Of a DNA stretch of 64,000 nucleotides, positions 31,392-41,306 are shown piece by piece. Every line of letters starts with the position of its first letter. Position 1 is the first letter of the stretch. The translations under genes and the position numbers were made by a program. Source of the stretch: Leclercia adecarboxylata (GTDB lineage: Bacteria; Pseudomonadota; Gammaproteobacteria; Enterobacterales; Enterobacteriaceae); NCBI RefSeq assembly GCF_006874705.1, contig NZ_CP035382.1, forward strand, positions 930,001 to 994,000, given 5' to 3'. The notes beneath the pieces are model-generated. The model searched no databases. It saw nothing but the letters and a program-made list of their open reading frames with translations, and was not told where the DNA came from.

Positions 31392-31846
31392 GCGAACTCC
31401 CCCTTTCCGTTGCACATGCGGATACGCCCCCATGCGGAAATGAGGATCAGCCACTCTCCGGCCTGGCTTTGCAGACGTACTCTTCCGGCCCAGGCGGTAT
31501 CCCGTAAACCGTAAAACCCCAGCGCAGGCGTTAGCTCGGTGATCTGAATGTCAGACCACTGCGGCGTGAGTACAAAAGCATTATCCGCCTGGCACGCCGG
31601 GATGCCGGTCTTTAACAGACACCACTGTTTGCCCGCCCGTTGCAGGGTCACGATATGGTCCCGGTTATTCCGCCAGGCATCATTTCGCAGCACCACCAGG
31701 TAATCCCGTACCTGGCGCGCCGTCTGCCACAGCTGCTGTTGCTGCTGCCAGCGCCGCCAGCCGTACAGCCCTGCCGCACTGAGCGTCACGATCAGCGAGA
31801 GGGCGATCAGTATTTCCATGAGGGTAAAGCCCTTTTCCTTTTTCAT
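31382..31846 (-). CDS. ppdA: Prepilin peptidase-dependent protein A (minor pseudopilin, GspH/FimT-like)
   Basis: 154 residues (156 in E. coli), with leader MKKEKG and then FTLMEILIALSLIVTLSAAGLYGW, a canonical type IV pilin N-terminus. The GspH-like domain follows, with FYGLRDTAWAG conserved. First gene of the ppdA-ppdB-ygdB-ppdC run that continues into recC. Confidence 0.92.
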   Translation of the reverse strand: MKKEKGFTLMEILIALSLIVTLSAAGLYGWRRWQQQQQLWQTARQVRDYLVVLRNDAWRNNRDHIVTLQRAGKQWCLLKTGIPACQADNAFVLTPQWSDIQITELTPALGFYGLRDTAWAGRVRLQSQAGEWLILISAWGRIRMCNGKGEFACR

Positions 31847-31984
31847 GGCGGCAGTGTGCCGTGAAGAAAAAAACAGTTCGAGGGGCAGATGTGCAGATTA
31901 CGAGGCGGCTTCAGCACTTTCGAGGGAGTTTCAGCGCGTTGCAATTCACGCGGACGCAGGCTCGCAAAACCATCACGAAGGCAT

Positions 31985-32011
31985 AAAAAAACCGGCGCGA
32001 AAGGCGCCGGT
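31985..32011 (-). terminator. Intrinsic terminator of thyA
   Basis: On the reverse strand ACCGGCGCC-TTTC-GCGCCGGT runs into seven Ts, about 20 bases after the thyA stop. The 138-bp stretch before ppdA (31847-31984) should contain the ppdA promoter but shows no clear consensus. Confidence 0.88.
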
Positions 32012-32029
32012 TGTGTCAGGATTGCAGCC

Positions 32030-32824
32030 TCAGATGGCTACAGGGGCTTTAATCCCCGGATGCGGGTCGTAACCCTCAATTTCGAAATCTTCGAAGCGAT
32101 AGTCGAAAATGGAGTCCGGTTTACGTTTGATGACCAGCTTCGGCAGCGCACGCGGCTCACGGGTCAGCTGCAGGTGGGTCTGCTCCATATGGTTGCTGTA
32201 CAGGTGGGTATCCCCACCGGTCCAGACAAAATCCCCCACTTCCAGGTCACACTGTTGGGCCATCATATGCACCAGCAGCGCATAGCTGGCGATGTTGAAC
32301 GGCAGACCGAGGAACACGTCGCAGGAGCGCTGGTAGAGCTGGCAGGAGAGCTTGCCATCCGCCACGTAGAACTGGAAAAACGCGTGGCACGGGGCCAGCG
32401 CCATCTTGTCCAGTTCGCCCACGTTCCAGGCCGACACGATGATACGGCGCGAGTCTGGATCGTTTTTCAGCTGGTTCACCACGGTGGTGATCTGGTCAAT
32501 ATGGCGACCATCCGGCGTTGGCCAGGCGCGCCACTGCTTGCCGTAGACCGGGCCCAGATCGCCGTTTTCATCCGCCCATTCGTCCCAGATAGAGACGTTG
32601 TTCTCGCGCAGATAGGCGATATTGGTGTCGCCCTGCAGGAACCAGAGCAGTTCATGAATGATTGAGCGTAAATGGCAGCGCTTGGTCGTCACCAGCGGAA
32701 AGCCTTCCTGCAGGTTGAAGCGCATCTGGTGGCCAAAAATGGAGATCGTACCGGTGCCGGTGCGATCGTTCTTTGGCGTGCCCTCATCGAGCACTTTTTG
32801 CATCAGTTCAAGATACTGTTTCAT
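32030..32824 (-). CDS. thyA: Thymidylate synthase ThyA
   Basis: 264 residues, identical in length to E. coli. It makes dTMP from dUMP with methylenetetrahydrofolate. The catalytic cysteine lies in [12 protein letters not shown] near residue 146. [16 protein letters not shown] and [12 protein letters not shown] are the phosphate- and folate-binding blocks. It starts 6 bp after lgt ends and so depends largely on upstream transcription, as in E. coli. Confidence 0.98.
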   Translation of the reverse strand: MKQYLELMQKVLDEGTPKNDRTGTGTISIFGHQMRFNLQEGFPLVTTKRCHLRSIIHELLWFLQGDTNIAYLRENNVSIWDEWADENGDLGPVYGKQWRAWPTPDGRHIDQITTVVNQLKNDPDSRRIIVSAWNVGELDKMALAPCHAFFQFYVADGKLSCQLYQRSCDVFLGLPFNIASYALLVHMMAQQCDLEVGDFVWTGGDTHLYSNHMEQTHLQLTREPRALPKLVIKRKPDSIFDYRFEDFEIEGYDPHPGIKAPVAI

Positions 32825-32830
32825 GATTCC

Positions 32831-33703
32831 TCAGGAGACCTGTTGCTGTGGACGGCGGTACGCCCAGACCATCATCGCGATACCTGCGACAATCATCGGA
32901 ATGGAGAGGATCTGCCCCATGCTGATGTACTGGACCCACGTTCCGGTAAACTGCGCATCTGGCTGACGGAAGAACTCAACGATGATGCGGAACGCGCCAT
33001 AACCGATCAGGAACAGGCCCGATACGGAGCCCGTCGGACGCGGTTTACGGATGAACAGGTTCAGAATGATAAACAGCACCACGCCTTCCAGCGCCATTTC
33101 ATACAGCTGGGACATATGGCGCGGCAGAACGCCGTAGGTGTCGAAAATCGACTGCCACTCCGGATGCGAAGGCAGCAGCGCGATATCTTCAGCACGCGAC
33201 TGCGGGAACAGCATGGTAAAGGAGACGCTCGGATCGACGCGGCCCCACAGCTCACCGTTGATAAAGTTACCGAGACGACCAGCGCCCAGCCCAAACGGGA
33301 TCAGAGGGGCAATAAAATCAGCCACCTGGAAGAAGCTGCGTTTGGTACGTTTGGCGAAGATGACCATTACCAGGATGACGCCGATCAGGCCACCGTGGAA
33401 GGACATGCCGCCATCCCAGACGCGGAACAGGTAGAGCGGATCGGCCAGGAAGAGCGGGAAGTTATAGAACAGCACATAGCCGATACGTCCACCGAGGAAA
33501 ACGCCGAGGAAACCGGCATACAGCAGGTTTTCCACTTCGTCTTTGGTCCAGCCGCTGCCAGGACGTTTGGCACGACGGCCAGCCAGCCACATGGCAAAGA
33601 CGAAACCGACCAGATACATCAGACCGTACCAGTGAAGCGCAACGGGTCCTACTGAGAAAATGACCGGATCAAACTCCGGAAAATGCAGATAGCCACTGTT
33701 CAT
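32831..33703 (-). CDS. lgt: Phosphatidylglycerol--prolipoprotein diacylglyceryl transferase Lgt
   Basis: 290 residues, an inner-membrane protein with seven segments. It transfers diacylglycerol to the lipobox cysteine of prolipoproteins, the first step of lipoprotein maturation; targets in this window include MltA, YgdI and YgdR. Conserved FHGGLIGVI (His near 103) and the signature [14 protein letters not shown] with the essential Arg are present. Directly followed by thyA. Confidence 0.97.
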   Translation of the reverse strand: MNSGYLHFPEFDPVIFSVGPVALHWYGLMYLVGFVFAMWLAGRRAKRPGSGWTKDEVENLLYAGFLGVFLGGRIGYVLFYNFPLFLADPLYLFRVWDGGMSFHGGLIGVILVMVIFAKRTKRSFFQVADFIAPLIPFGLGAGRLGNFINGELWGRVDPSVSFTMLFPQSRAEDIALLPSHPEWQSIFDTYGVLPRHMSQLYEMALEGVVLFIILNLFIRKPRPTGSVSGLFLIGYGAFRIIVEFFRQPDAQFTGTWVQYISMGQILSIPMIVAGIAMMVWAYRRPQQQVS

Positions 33704-33861
33704 CTGTCACCACAAGATGTTGTTATTCCGCTGAAAGTGGACAGCGGCAGAGATGCGCGCAGAGGTGTACCCTGCGCTCCAAAGTTGCGAATCATAGCAC
33801 AAGCGAGCGTGGAGGTTGCGCCCGAGATGTAAAAGATGTGTATAGAGACTTCGCGCAGTTT

Positions 33862-33889
33862 GTATCCCTCCCCGAGGAGGAAGGGATAC
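33862..33889 (-). terminator. Possible weak terminator after ptsP
   Basis: GTATCCCT...AGGGATAC forms an 8-bp stem with a 12-base loop, 8 bases after the ptsP stop on the reverse strand. It has no T tract. The remaining gap to lgt (33704-33861) should carry the lgt-thyA promoter. Confidence 0.35.
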
Positions 33890-33896
33890 CCGGTGC

Positions 33897-36143
33897 TTAA
33901 CGCCCGCCGCGGATCAGGCCGCCCATGCCGCGACGCTCCATAAAGGCCGCCACCTGATGGCGTACTTCCGTTGCCAGCTGTGCTTCAAGACTGCGTTTCG
34001 CCAGCAGCTGCGCCTCTTCGAAGTCGATATGGCGCAGGAGATACTTCACGCGGGCGACGGAGCGTCCGTTCATGGATAAGTGACGGAAGCCAAGGCCAAT
34101 CAGGATCGCCACACACATTGAGTCACCGGCCATCTCGCCGCACAAACGCAGGTCAAGCCCCTGCTCTTGTGCCTCGCGGGCAATCATCGCCAGCACGCGC
34201 AGCATTGCCGGGTGCAGGCTATCGTAAATACTCGCCACCCGCGTGTTGTTGCGATCCACCGCCAGCATGTACTGGGTCAGGTCGTTGGTACCCACCGAGA
34301 TGAAATCAACCCGGCTCGCCAGCTGCGGCAGCATAAAGACCATTGAGGGGACTTCGAGCATCACCCCAATACGCGGTTTCGGAATTTCGTAGCCGATCAT
34401 CTCTTCGACTTCGCGCCCGGCGCGTTCGATCAGACGGCGGGCTTCATCGATCTCGTCAATGCTGGTGACCATCGGCAGCAAAATGCTGAGGTTACCGGTG
34501 GCGGCATTGGCGCGCAGCATGGCGCGCACCTGGATCAGGAAGATCTCCGGCTGATCGAGGGTAATGCGGATCCCGCGCCAGCCCAGGCAGGGGTTCTCTT
34601 CGCTGATCGGCATGTACGGCAGTTGCTTATCCGCGCCAACGTCCAGAGTGCGCAACGTCACCGGTTTGTCGTTGAACATCTGCAACATGCCCTGATACTG
34701 CGCGACCTGCTCCTCCTCAGAAGGGAAGCCGCTTTGCAGCATAAACGGGATTTCTGTGCGATAGAGACCAATGCCATCGATGCGGCTGCCGAGCTTCTCT
34801 TCGTGTTCCGGGCTTAACCCGGCATTGAGCATCACTTTGATTCGCTCACCGCTTTTCAGCGCCGCAGGCTGATTAACATCATCTTCGGCAAGACGGCTCA
34901 GCTCATTCTCTTCGCTGATAAGCTTTTGATATTCCTGCAACAGCACCGGTTCAGGATCGACCAGCAGTTCGCCGCGATAGCCGTCGACCACCAGCGTGCG
35001 TCGGTGCAGTGCCGAGGGCTGAATGTCCGCGCCCATCACCGTCGGGATCCCCAGCGCGCGCACCATAATGGCGGCATGGGAGTTGGCGGCACCATCGCGT
35101 ACCACGATCCCGGCCAGCCGATCCTGCGGCAGTTCCGCGAGGGTGGTTGCAGATAGCTCATCCGCCACCAGCACAAAGCGCGGCGGCCAGGTGTTGGCCC
35201 CCTGGATGGTGTCATCGAGATGGAACAGCAGACGCTGGCCTAAGGTGCGCAGATCCCCGGCACGCTCTTTCAGATAGCCGTCGGTTAAGGCGGCAAACTG
35301 CTCGGCGAATTTTTCGATGATCTTTTTGACCGCCCACTCCGCGACCGAGCCGCTGTCGACCTCGTCAAACAGCTCCCGACGCAGCCGGGCATCGGACAGC
35401 AGGTGCGAATAAAGATCGAAGATCGCCGCCGTCTCTTTCTGCGCCCCGGCAGCAAAACGCTTGCTGTAGCGGCGAAACTCGTTGGCGGCCTCTTCCAGCG
35501 CGCCGGTTAGACGTTCGCGCTCAAGGGCGGTATCCAGCGTCGAGGCTTCGTAAACCTGCTCCATTAACGGCAGCGTGGCGTCCATCCACCCTTCTGCAAT
35601 CGCGACGCCCGGCGAGGCCGGTAAAGCGCGAATGCGCGTCTGTCGGTACTGACCAAAGAGCGCTGCCAGCTGGGACTGGGAGAGGATGGCGGCCATTTGC
35701 GTGGCAAGCGTAACGAGGAACGACTCTTCGCTTTCATCGTACTGGCGCAGCTCACGCTGCTGTACTACCAGCACGCCAAGGAGCTGACGGCGCTGAATAA
35801 TGGGTACGCCGAGGAATGCGCGGAAGCGCTCCTCTTTTACGGAGGGAATGTATTTAAAGCTGGGGTGTTTCTGCGCATCGGCAAGGTTGATGGGTTCCGC
35901 CAGTCGCCCGACCAGACCCACAACACCTTCATCAAATGCCAGCGCAACGGTACGACCACGCGGTTTTTTTAATCCGCGCGTGGCCATAAGGTAGTAACAC
36001 CTGCGGTCGTGGTCGGCCAGATAGACCGAACACACCTCGGTTTCCATCGCAAGGCAGATATCCGTGACCAGAATATCCAGCGCCTCGTTGAGCCGTGGGG
36101 CACTGGCCACCTTCTCGACTATTTCGCGCAGGCGGGTGAGCAT
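33897..36143 (-). CDS. ptsP: Phosphoenolpyruvate-protein phosphotransferase PtsP (EI-Ntr)
   Basis: 748 residues. An N-terminal GAF domain (about 1-165, glutamine/2-oxoglutarate sensing in E. coli) is followed by an enzyme I module. The phosphorylated histidine is in DGAANSHAAIMVRALGIPTV, and the PEP-binding barrel has SVGTNDLTQYMLAVDRNN and LRLCGEMAGD. It starts the nitrogen PTS (EINtr-NPr-EIIANtr), which regulates potassium and nitrogen metabolism rather than transport. It follows rppH by 12 bp and is co-transcribed with it. Confidence 0.97.
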   Translation of the reverse strand: MLTRLREIVEKVASAPRLNEALDILVTDICLAMETEVCSVYLADHDRRCYYLMATRGLKKPRGRTVALAFDEGVVGLVGRLAEPINLADAQKHPSFKYIPSVKEERFRAFLGVPIIQRRQLLGVLVVQQRELRQYDESEESFLVTLATQMAAILSQSQLAALFGQYRQTRIRALPASPGVAIAEGWMDATLPLMEQVYEASTLDTALERERLTGALEEAANEFRRYSKRFAAGAQKETAAIFDLYSHLLSDARLRRELFDEVDSGSVAEWAVKKIIEKFAEQFAALTDGYLKERAGDLRTLGQRLLFHLDDTIQGANTWPPRFVLVADELSATTLAELPQDRLAGIVVRDGAANSHAAIMVRALGIPTVMGADIQPSALHRRTLVVDGYRGELLVDPEPVLLQEYQKLISEENELSRLAEDDVNQPAALKSGERIKVMLNAGLSPEHEEKLGSRIDGIGLYRTEIPFMLQSGFPSEEEQVAQYQGMLQMFNDKPVTLRTLDVGADKQLPYMPISEENPCLGWRGIRITLDQPEIFLIQVRAMLRANAATGNLSILLPMVTSIDEIDEARRLIERAGREVEEMIGYEIPKPRIGVMLEVPSMVFMLPQLASRVDFISVGTNDLTQYMLAVDRNNTRVASIYDSLHPAMLRVLAMIAREAQEQGLDLRLCGEMAGDSMCVAILIGLGFRHLSMNGRSVARVKYLLRHIDFEEAQLLAKRSLEAQLATEVRHQVAAFMERRGMGGLIRGGR

Positions 36144-36155
36144 AATGTGCGTAGC

Positions 36156-36686
36156 TTAACCTCTTTTACGTCGCCAGGCAGGTGCGCTCTGCGGCTTAGG
36201 AGGGGTCTCCTGCAGCAACATCACAGCACTTGCGAACTCTTTCATCACCCTACGGTAAACGTCGCGCTTAAACGACACGACCTGACGAACGGGATACCAG
36301 TAGCTGACCCAGCGCCAGCCATCAAATTCGGGCGTGCTGCTGGTTTGCATATTGATATCCGCATCGCTGCTCACCAATTGCAGAAGAAACCATTTCTGTT
36401 TCTGGCCGATACATACCGGCTTTGTGTCCCAACGCACCAAACGCTTCGGTAACTTGTAACGCAACCAGTTGCGGGTCGAAGCCAGAATGCGAACATCCTT
36501 GCGGCTTAAGCCAACTTCTTCGAACAGCTCCCGATACATCGCTTGCTCTGCGGACTCTCCTGGATTGATCCCACCTTGGGGAAATTGCCAGGAGTGCTGA
36601 CCATATCGCCGGGCCCACATAACCTGACCCTGGCGATTACAAATTACGATACCTACATTCGGGCGGTAGCCATCGTCATCAATCAC
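36156..36686 (-). CDS. rppH: RNA pyrophosphohydrolase RppH
   Basis: 176 residues (176 in E. coli). The Nudix box [23 protein letters not shown] is intact near residues 38-60. RppH removes pyrophosphate from 5' triphosphate mRNA ends, opening them to RNase E decay. The C-terminal basic tail (PAWRRKRG) is typical. First gene of the rppH-ptsP operon. Its promoter must lie in or beside the DARS2 region. Confidence 0.97.
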   Translation of the reverse strand: MIDDDGYRPNVGIVICNRQGQVMWARRYGQHSWQFPQGGINPGESAEQAMYRELFEEVGLSRKDVRILASTRNWLRYKLPKRLVRWDTKPVCIGQKQKWFLLQLVSSDADINMQTSSTPEFDGWRWVSYWYPVRQVVSFKRDVYRRVMKEFASAVMLLQETPPKPQSAPAWRRKRG

Positions 36687-36799
36687 CGGACTACCCCAAA
36701 CTAAACCTTATATATAAATGATTGTTTCACACTCCAGTGAGGCGGTAAACCACTCTCTTTCTGGCCTGGAGCCTAATAACATTTGAATAACTCACAATT

Positions 36800-37200
36800 A
36801 TCAGCTGAGTTATAAACAGATGACCGGTCTGAAGGGCAATTTTATTCACTTTTTCTGTGGATAGAGTTGTGAAGAAGTGTGGAATTACCGATGGACAACC
36901 CAGATCACTCTGAATATTACAGAGATGAGTGATTTTTACAAATCACTATAATTCATGGAGTTAAATTATAAATTACCTGAATTACACGGCATAGTGTGAT
37001 GTACATCACCTTAAAGATCCTGGCACTGATGAAAGATCGAACAACGTCGGTTTTATCCACAGATTGTGCCAATAAGTTAGGCACATTTTGTCTGATTTTT
37101 CGATTTTCGTCCCACGTCAAGGCTGTAAATGGAAACAGTAGTGGGGGTTATTCCCAGTTATCCCATTTTTCTGTGGATAACTGGGTGTAAGATCCTGTTT
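36800..37200. other. DARS2, DnaA-reactivating sequence between rppH and mutH
   Basis: The 684-bp gap between rppH and mutH holds no real gene but a cluster of DnaA boxes. Two perfect TTATCCACA boxes lie at 37053-37061 (+) and 37172-37180 (-). A near-consensus group TTATTCACT (36842-36850, +), CTATCCACA (36856-36864, -), TTCTTCACA (36868-36876, -) and AATTCCACA (36878-36886, -) would be the core. GATC sites occur at about 36896, 37015, 37036 and 37192. E. coli DARS2, which converts ADP-DnaA to ATP-DnaA with Fis and IHF, lies in exactly this interval. The limits given are approximate; IHF and Fis sites were not resolved by eye. Confidence 0.85.
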
Positions 37201-37370
37201 ATTGTCAGTGACCAGATTTGAACAACCGGGAGAGCTCCCTTAGCGAAACGGAATTACAGGTGATAAAAAGGCTGATAAATCATCCACCTGGCACCAGCAA
37301 AAAGAAAAAGATAAACTCAGACCGTGCGGTGGAAAACTGCTGTTCACTTTTTAACCAGAAGGCAACGATC

Positions 37371-38063
37371 ATGCTTCCCCTTGTTCCACTGACGTCTCCC
37401 CCCGCAACGGAAGCGGCATTACTGCAACAAGCGCAACGCCTGGCGGGATACTCGCTGGGAGAACTCGCCGCCCTGGCCGGTCTGCCCATTCCACCCGATC
37501 TTAAGCGTGATAAGGGATGGACGGGCATTCTGCTGGAGCTGTGGCTGGGGGCCAGCGCGGGCAGCAAACCTGAACAGGACTTTGCCGCGCTGGGGGTGGA
37601 GCTGAAGACCATTCCGATCGACAGCCTGGGCCGTCCGCTGGAAACCACCTTTGTCTGCGTGGCGCCGTTAACCGGCAATACCGGGATCACCTGGGAGAGC
37701 AGCCACGTGCGGCATAAGCTAAAGCGTGTGCTGTGGATCCCGGTGGAGGGCGATCGGGCGATCCCGCTGGCGGCACGGCGCGTCGGTGCGCCGTTGATCT
37801 GGAGCCCGGATGAGGAGGAAGATCGTCAGCTGCGTCTGGACTGGGAGGAGTTGATGGACATGATCGTGCTGGGTCAGGTTGAGCGTATCACCGCCCGCCA
37901 CGGTGAAGTGCTCCAGCTGCGGCCCAAAGCGGCAAACAGTAAAGCCCTCACCGAGGCCATCGGCGCGCACGGGGAACCGATCCTGACCCTGCCCCGCGGC
38001 TTTTATTTGAAAAAGAACTTCACGGGTGCGCTGCTAGCCCGTCACTTTCTGCTGAATACCTGA
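37371..38063 (+). CDS. mutH: DNA mismatch repair endonuclease MutH
   Basis: 230 residues from ATG at 37371 (229 in E. coli). It nicks the unmethylated strand at hemimethylated GATC after MutL activation. Catalytic Asp, Glu and Lys are in [12 protein letters not shown]. The [19 protein letters not shown] and [11 protein letters not shown] blocks are conserved. The in-frame extension back to 37218 is weakly coding and unlike any MutH, so it is not included. Confidence 0.96.
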   Translation: MLPLVPLTSPPATEAALLQQAQRLAGYSLGELAALAGLPIPPDLKRDKGWTGILLELWLGASAGSKPEQDFAALGVELKTIPIDSLGRPLETTFVCVAPLTGNTGITWESSHVRHKLKRVLWIPVEGDRAIPLAARRVGAPLIWSPDEEEDRQLRLDWEELMDMIVLGQVERITARHGEVLQLRPKAANSKALTEAIGAHGEPILTLPRGFYLKKNFTGALLARHFLLNT

Positions 38064-38192
38064 TTTTTTAGCCAGAATTATGCCGTTTATCACATATTTG
38101 CCTGTTTTTTCAGATTTCACCGCTTTGTGAAAACCAATGCCCGGGTTATTACTACAATAAGATGTGATACGAGCCAGGTGGAGGTAATAAGA

Positions 38193-38411
38193 ATGAAAAA
38201 ATGGGCAGTGATAATCTCGGCTGTTGGTTTAGCGTTTGCCGTTTCAGGTTGTAGCAGCGATTACGTCATGGCGACGAAAGATGGTCGCATGATCCTGACC
38301 GACGGCAAACCCGAAGTCGACGATGATACCGGTCTGGTCAGCTACCGCGATCAGCAGGGTAATAATATGCAGATTAACCGCGACGACGTTTCGCAGATTA
38401 TCGAAAGATAG
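38193..38411 (+). CDS. ygdR: DUF903 lipoprotein YgdR
   Basis: 72 residues from ATG at 38193, preceded by GGAGGT. Signal peptide with lipobox VSGC, then a small SH3-like domain ([12 protein letters not shown]...[22 protein letters not shown]). Clearly paralogous to YgdI at 10731. Function is unknown; anchoring in the envelope is inferred from the lipobox. Confidence 0.95.
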   Translation: MKKWAVIISAVGLAFAVSGCSSDYVMATKDGRMILTDGKPEVDDDTGLVSYRDQQGNNMQINRDDVSQIIER

Positions 38412-38416
38412 TATTG

Positions 38417-38441
38417 AAGGTCAGCAGCTTGCTGGCCTTTT
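38417..38441 (+). terminator. Intrinsic terminator after ygdR
   Basis: AAGGTCAGC-AGCTT-GCTGGCCTT followed by TTGATTTTT, directly after the ygdR stop. Confidence 0.75.
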
Positions 38442-38539
38442 GATTTTTCTCTTCCCCTTTCGCTTCCCCTCTGCCATGTTTATTGTCCTTCGTCGGGAAT
38501 TTCCTGACACGCTTAACATGTCAACTAAGGAAGCCGGCT

Positions 38540-39580
38540 ATGCAATATCACCGTATCCCCCATAGCGCTCTTGAGATAAGCCAACTGGGGTTGGGCACGA
38601 TGACATTTGGTGAACAAAATAGCGAAGCCGATGCCCATGCACAACTCGATTACGCCGTCAGCCAGGGCATTAACCTGATTGACGTTGCTGAAATGTACCC
38701 GGTTCCGCCACGCCCGGAAACACAGGGCTTAACCGAAACCTACGTCGGCAACTGGCTGGCAAAACGCGGCAACCGCGAAAAGCTGATTGTTGCCTCTAAG
38801 GTCAGCGGCCCGTCACGCAATAACGACAGCGGCATTCGCCCGAATCAGATCCTCGATCGTAAGAACATCCGCGCCGCGCTGGACGCCAGTCTGACGCGTC
38901 TGCAGACGGATTACCTCGACCTGTATCAGGTTCACTGGCCTCAGCGTCCGACCAACTGCTTCGGCAAGCTCGGGTATAGCTGGAGCGACAGCGCACCGGT
39001 CGTTACGCTGCTGGAAACGCTGGAAGCCTTAACCGAATGCCAGCGTGCGGGTAAAATCCGCTATATCGGCGTCTCTAACGAAACGGCTTTCGGCGTGATG
39101 CGCTATCTGCACCTGGCGGATAAGCACGACCTGCCGCGCATCGTCACCATCCAGAACCCCTACAGCCTGCTGAACCGCAGCTATGAAGTGGGTCTGGCGG
39201 AGGTGAGCCAGTATGAAGGCGTTGAGCTGCTGGCCTACTCCTGCCTGGCCTTTGGCACGCTGACCGGTAAGTATCTCAACGGTGCAAAACCGGCGGGGGC
39301 GCGTAATACGCTGTTCAGCCGCTTTACCCGTTACAGCGGCGAGCAGACGCAGAAAGCGGTAGCGGCCTATGTGGATATCGCCAGACGTCACGGGCTCGAT
39401 CCGGCGCAGATGGCGCTGGCTTTTGTGCGCCGTCAGCCGTTTGTAGCCAGCACCCTGCTGGGCGCGACCACCATGGAGCAGCTGAAAACTAACGTTGAAA
39501 GCATCCATCTGGAGCTGAGCGAAGAGGTGTTAGCGGAGATTGAAGCGGTGCATCAGGTGTATACCTATCCGGCACCCTGA
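38540..39580 (+). CDS. tas: Aldo-keto reductase family protein Tas
   Basis: 346 residues from ATG at 38540 (MQYHRIPHSALEISQLGLGTMTFG), as in E. coli Tas. NADP(H)-dependent TIM-barrel aldo-keto reductase: the catalytic tetrad Asp/Tyr lies in NLIDVAEMYPVPP, the Lys in LIVASKVSG and the His in YQVHWPQ. It was identified in E. coli as a multicopy suppressor of a tyrA defect; the physiological substrate is unknown. The longer upstream frame has no ribosome site. Confidence 0.95.
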   Translation: MQYHRIPHSALEISQLGLGTMTFGEQNSEADAHAQLDYAVSQGINLIDVAEMYPVPPRPETQGLTETYVGNWLAKRGNREKLIVASKVSGPSRNNDSGIRPNQILDRKNIRAALDASLTRLQTDYLDLYQVHWPQRPTNCFGKLGYSWSDSAPVVTLLETLEALTECQRAGKIRYIGVSNETAFGVMRYLHLADKHDLPRIVTIQNPYSLLNRSYEVGLAEVSQYEGVELLAYSCLAFGTLTGKYLNGAKPAGARNTLFSRFTRYSGEQTQKAVAAYVDIARRHGLDPAQMALAFVRRQPFVASTLLGATTMEQLKTNVESIHLELSEEVLAEIEAVHQVYTYPAP

Positions 39581-39590
39581 CAAAAGCAAA

Positions 39591-39613
39591 AAGGCAACGT
39601 AAGTTGCCTTTTT
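39591..39613 (+). terminator. Intrinsic terminator of tas
   Basis: AAGGCAAC-GTAA-GTTGCCTT followed by TTT, 11 bases after the stop codon. Confidence 0.9.
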
Positions 39614-39673
39614 AATATGTGCGCCCTCTTCTCGTGGGCTAAGGGATCCCCACCAAAAATATTCACACGGACT

Positions 39674-39715
39674 ATCCCCTCTCCCTTGAGGGAGAGGGTT
39701 AGGGTGAGGGGGAGC
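39674..39715. repeat. CCCTCTCCC / GGGAGAGGG dispersed inverted repeat
   Basis: CCCCTCTCCCTTGAGGGAGAGG is followed by GTTAGGGTGAGGG, a small palindromic repeat seen at many intergenic sites of enterobacteria. A degenerate relative lies at 18326. The stretch from here to about 39970 contains no recognisable gene; it has GC-rich segments of unclear origin. Confidence 0.6.
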
Positions 39716-39971
39716 ATGCGACTCAGGAGGTGGTTCCGTTCACCTCAGGTTCCTTGCTTCTCTGCCAGGCCTGAACCGGTGAACGTGCCAGGGGGGCTCG
39801 CCGCCTCCCCCCGGCCTTCCGGAAATGCTTCGGCGATTTTCAGCCGGACCAGGGAGTCGCTGTAAGCCCTTTATTATCAGGTGATTATTTCATTGCTTTA
39901 AAGGCAATAAAATTACTGAGGATTCCTCTGCCTCGTGGAAGAGGGCATCAAATCGCTCCGGCGCCGCCTGA

Positions 39972-40112
39972 TTGCCCGGCGGCGCTGCGCTTGCCGGGCC
40001 TACAAAGTCAAAGGCAAGGTTTGTAGGTCGGGTAAGGCGAAGCCGCCACCCGACACATCCGCCAGGTCAAAGGCAGGGTTTGTAGGTCAGGTAAGGCGTA
40101 GCCGCCACCCTA
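39972..40112. repeat. REP-type cluster (three units) between tas and lplT
   Basis: A first unit with GCCCGGCGGCGCTGCGCTTGCC (39976 on) is followed by two near-identical direct copies of about 60 bp, each with GTCAAAGGCA(A/G)GGTTTGTAGG and then GGTAAGGCG(A/T)AGCCGCCACCC (about 40007-40055 and 40067-40112). The last copy abuts the lplT stop codon. Consistent with a BIME, expanded by tandem duplication. Confidence 0.75.
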
Positions 40113-41306
40113 TCACCGCCGACGCTGCCAGATCCACAGCGCCGCAATCGCCAGCGCAAACAGGCCACCAAAGCCGACCCCAATGCCCACCACCGGCACA
40201 CCCACCTTCACCGCCAGCGAGTAAAGACCCAGCATCAGCAGCATGGCGGCGTTTTCGCCGAGGTTTTGCACCGCGATGGCGTTGCCTGCCCCGACGGTCT
40301 GCTTCCCGCGCTCCTGCAGCAGCGCATTCAGCGGCACCACGAAGAAACCACCGCAGATCCCCATCAGGAACAGCAGCGCATAGGCTGGCAACAGCGCATG
40401 CTGCAGCGCGAAGATCAGCACCACAACGCCGATCAGGATCCCGGCGGGCATGCAGCGCGCGACGGTTTGCAGCGTCACCAGCTTCGCCGCCGCCCCCGCA
40501 CCCAGCACAATGCCTACTGCCACCATAGCGTTGAGATAGGTCGGCGTGGCGTTATCGGTAATGCCCAGCGCCGTCGGCACCCACAGCACCAGCAGGAAGC
40601 GCAGCGTGACCCCCGCGCCCCAGAACATGCTGGTGCCCAGCAGCGAGAAGCGGGTTTCGCCGTTCCGCCACAGCACGCGACAGGCATTAAAGAAGCTGGC
40701 GGTCATCGGCGTAAAACGCCAGGACTGCCCCGGACGCGCCGCCGGCAGTTTCGGGATAAACAGGTTGGCGATCACCGCCCCGGCATACATCACCGCGCAG
40801 ATCCCCAGCGCCGCCAGCACGTGCCAGTCTGCCAGCACTCCACCCGCCATCGAGCCCAGCAGGATCGCCGCTATGGTCGAGGCCTCCATCAGCCCGTTGG
40901 CTTTGACCAGCTTATCGCCCGTCGTCAGTTCACCGAGGATACCGTACTTGGCGGGGGAGTAAGCTGCCGCCCCGATCCCCACCAGCGTATAGCCAATAAA
41001 CGGATTCACGCCAAAGCAGATGCTGGCGGCACCCAGCAGCTTCAGGCTGTTGGCGAACATCATCACCCGCCCTTTGGCGAAGCTGTCCGCCACCTGACCG
41101 ACAAAGGGGGCGAAAAGGATGTAAGCGCCCACAAACACCATCTGTAGGATCGGCTGGCTCCAGTCCGGGTAAAACTGGGATTTGAGCAGCGCCAGGGTGG
41201 CAAACAGCAGCGCGTTATCACCAAAGGCAGAGAAGAACTGGGCGGCAGTAACCGCCATCATCCCCTTCGACCAGATGGAGGTGTTAGTGGGTACTGACTC
41301 ACTCAT
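40113..41306 (-). CDS. lplT: Lysophospholipid transporter LplT
   Basis: 397 residues from ATG at 41306, as in E. coli. A major-facilitator protein with about 12 membrane helices; it flips 2-acyl lysophospholipids across the inner membrane to Aas. The conserved [31 protein letters not shown] and [16 protein letters not shown] blocks are present. It overlaps aas by 8 nt and the pair forms one remodelling pathway. Confidence 0.96.
   Translation of the reverse strand: MSESVPTNTSIWSKGMMAVTAAQFFSAFGDNALLFATLALLKSQFYPDWSQPILQMVFVGAYILFAPFVGQVADSFAKGRVMMFANSLKLLGAASICFGVNPFIGYTLVGIGAAAYSPAKYGILGELTTGDKLVKANGLMEASTIAAILLGSMAGGVLADWHVLAALGICAVMYAGAVIANLFIPKLPAARPGQSWRFTPMTASFFNACRVLWRNGETRFSLLGTSMFWGAGVTLRFLLVLWVPTALGITDNATPTYLNAMVAVGIVLGAGAAAKLVTLQTVARCMPAGILIGVVVLIFALQHALLPAYALLFLMGICGGFFVVPLNALLQERGKQTVGAGNAIAVQNLGENAAMLLMLGLYSLAVKVGVPVVGIGVGFGGLFALAIAALWIWQRRR

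Noticed and set aside
37218..37370. 51-codon N-terminal extension of mutH
   Set aside because: Lys/Asn-rich sequence unlike MutH. The ATG at 37371 gives the family length, and the extension overlaps the edge of DARS2.
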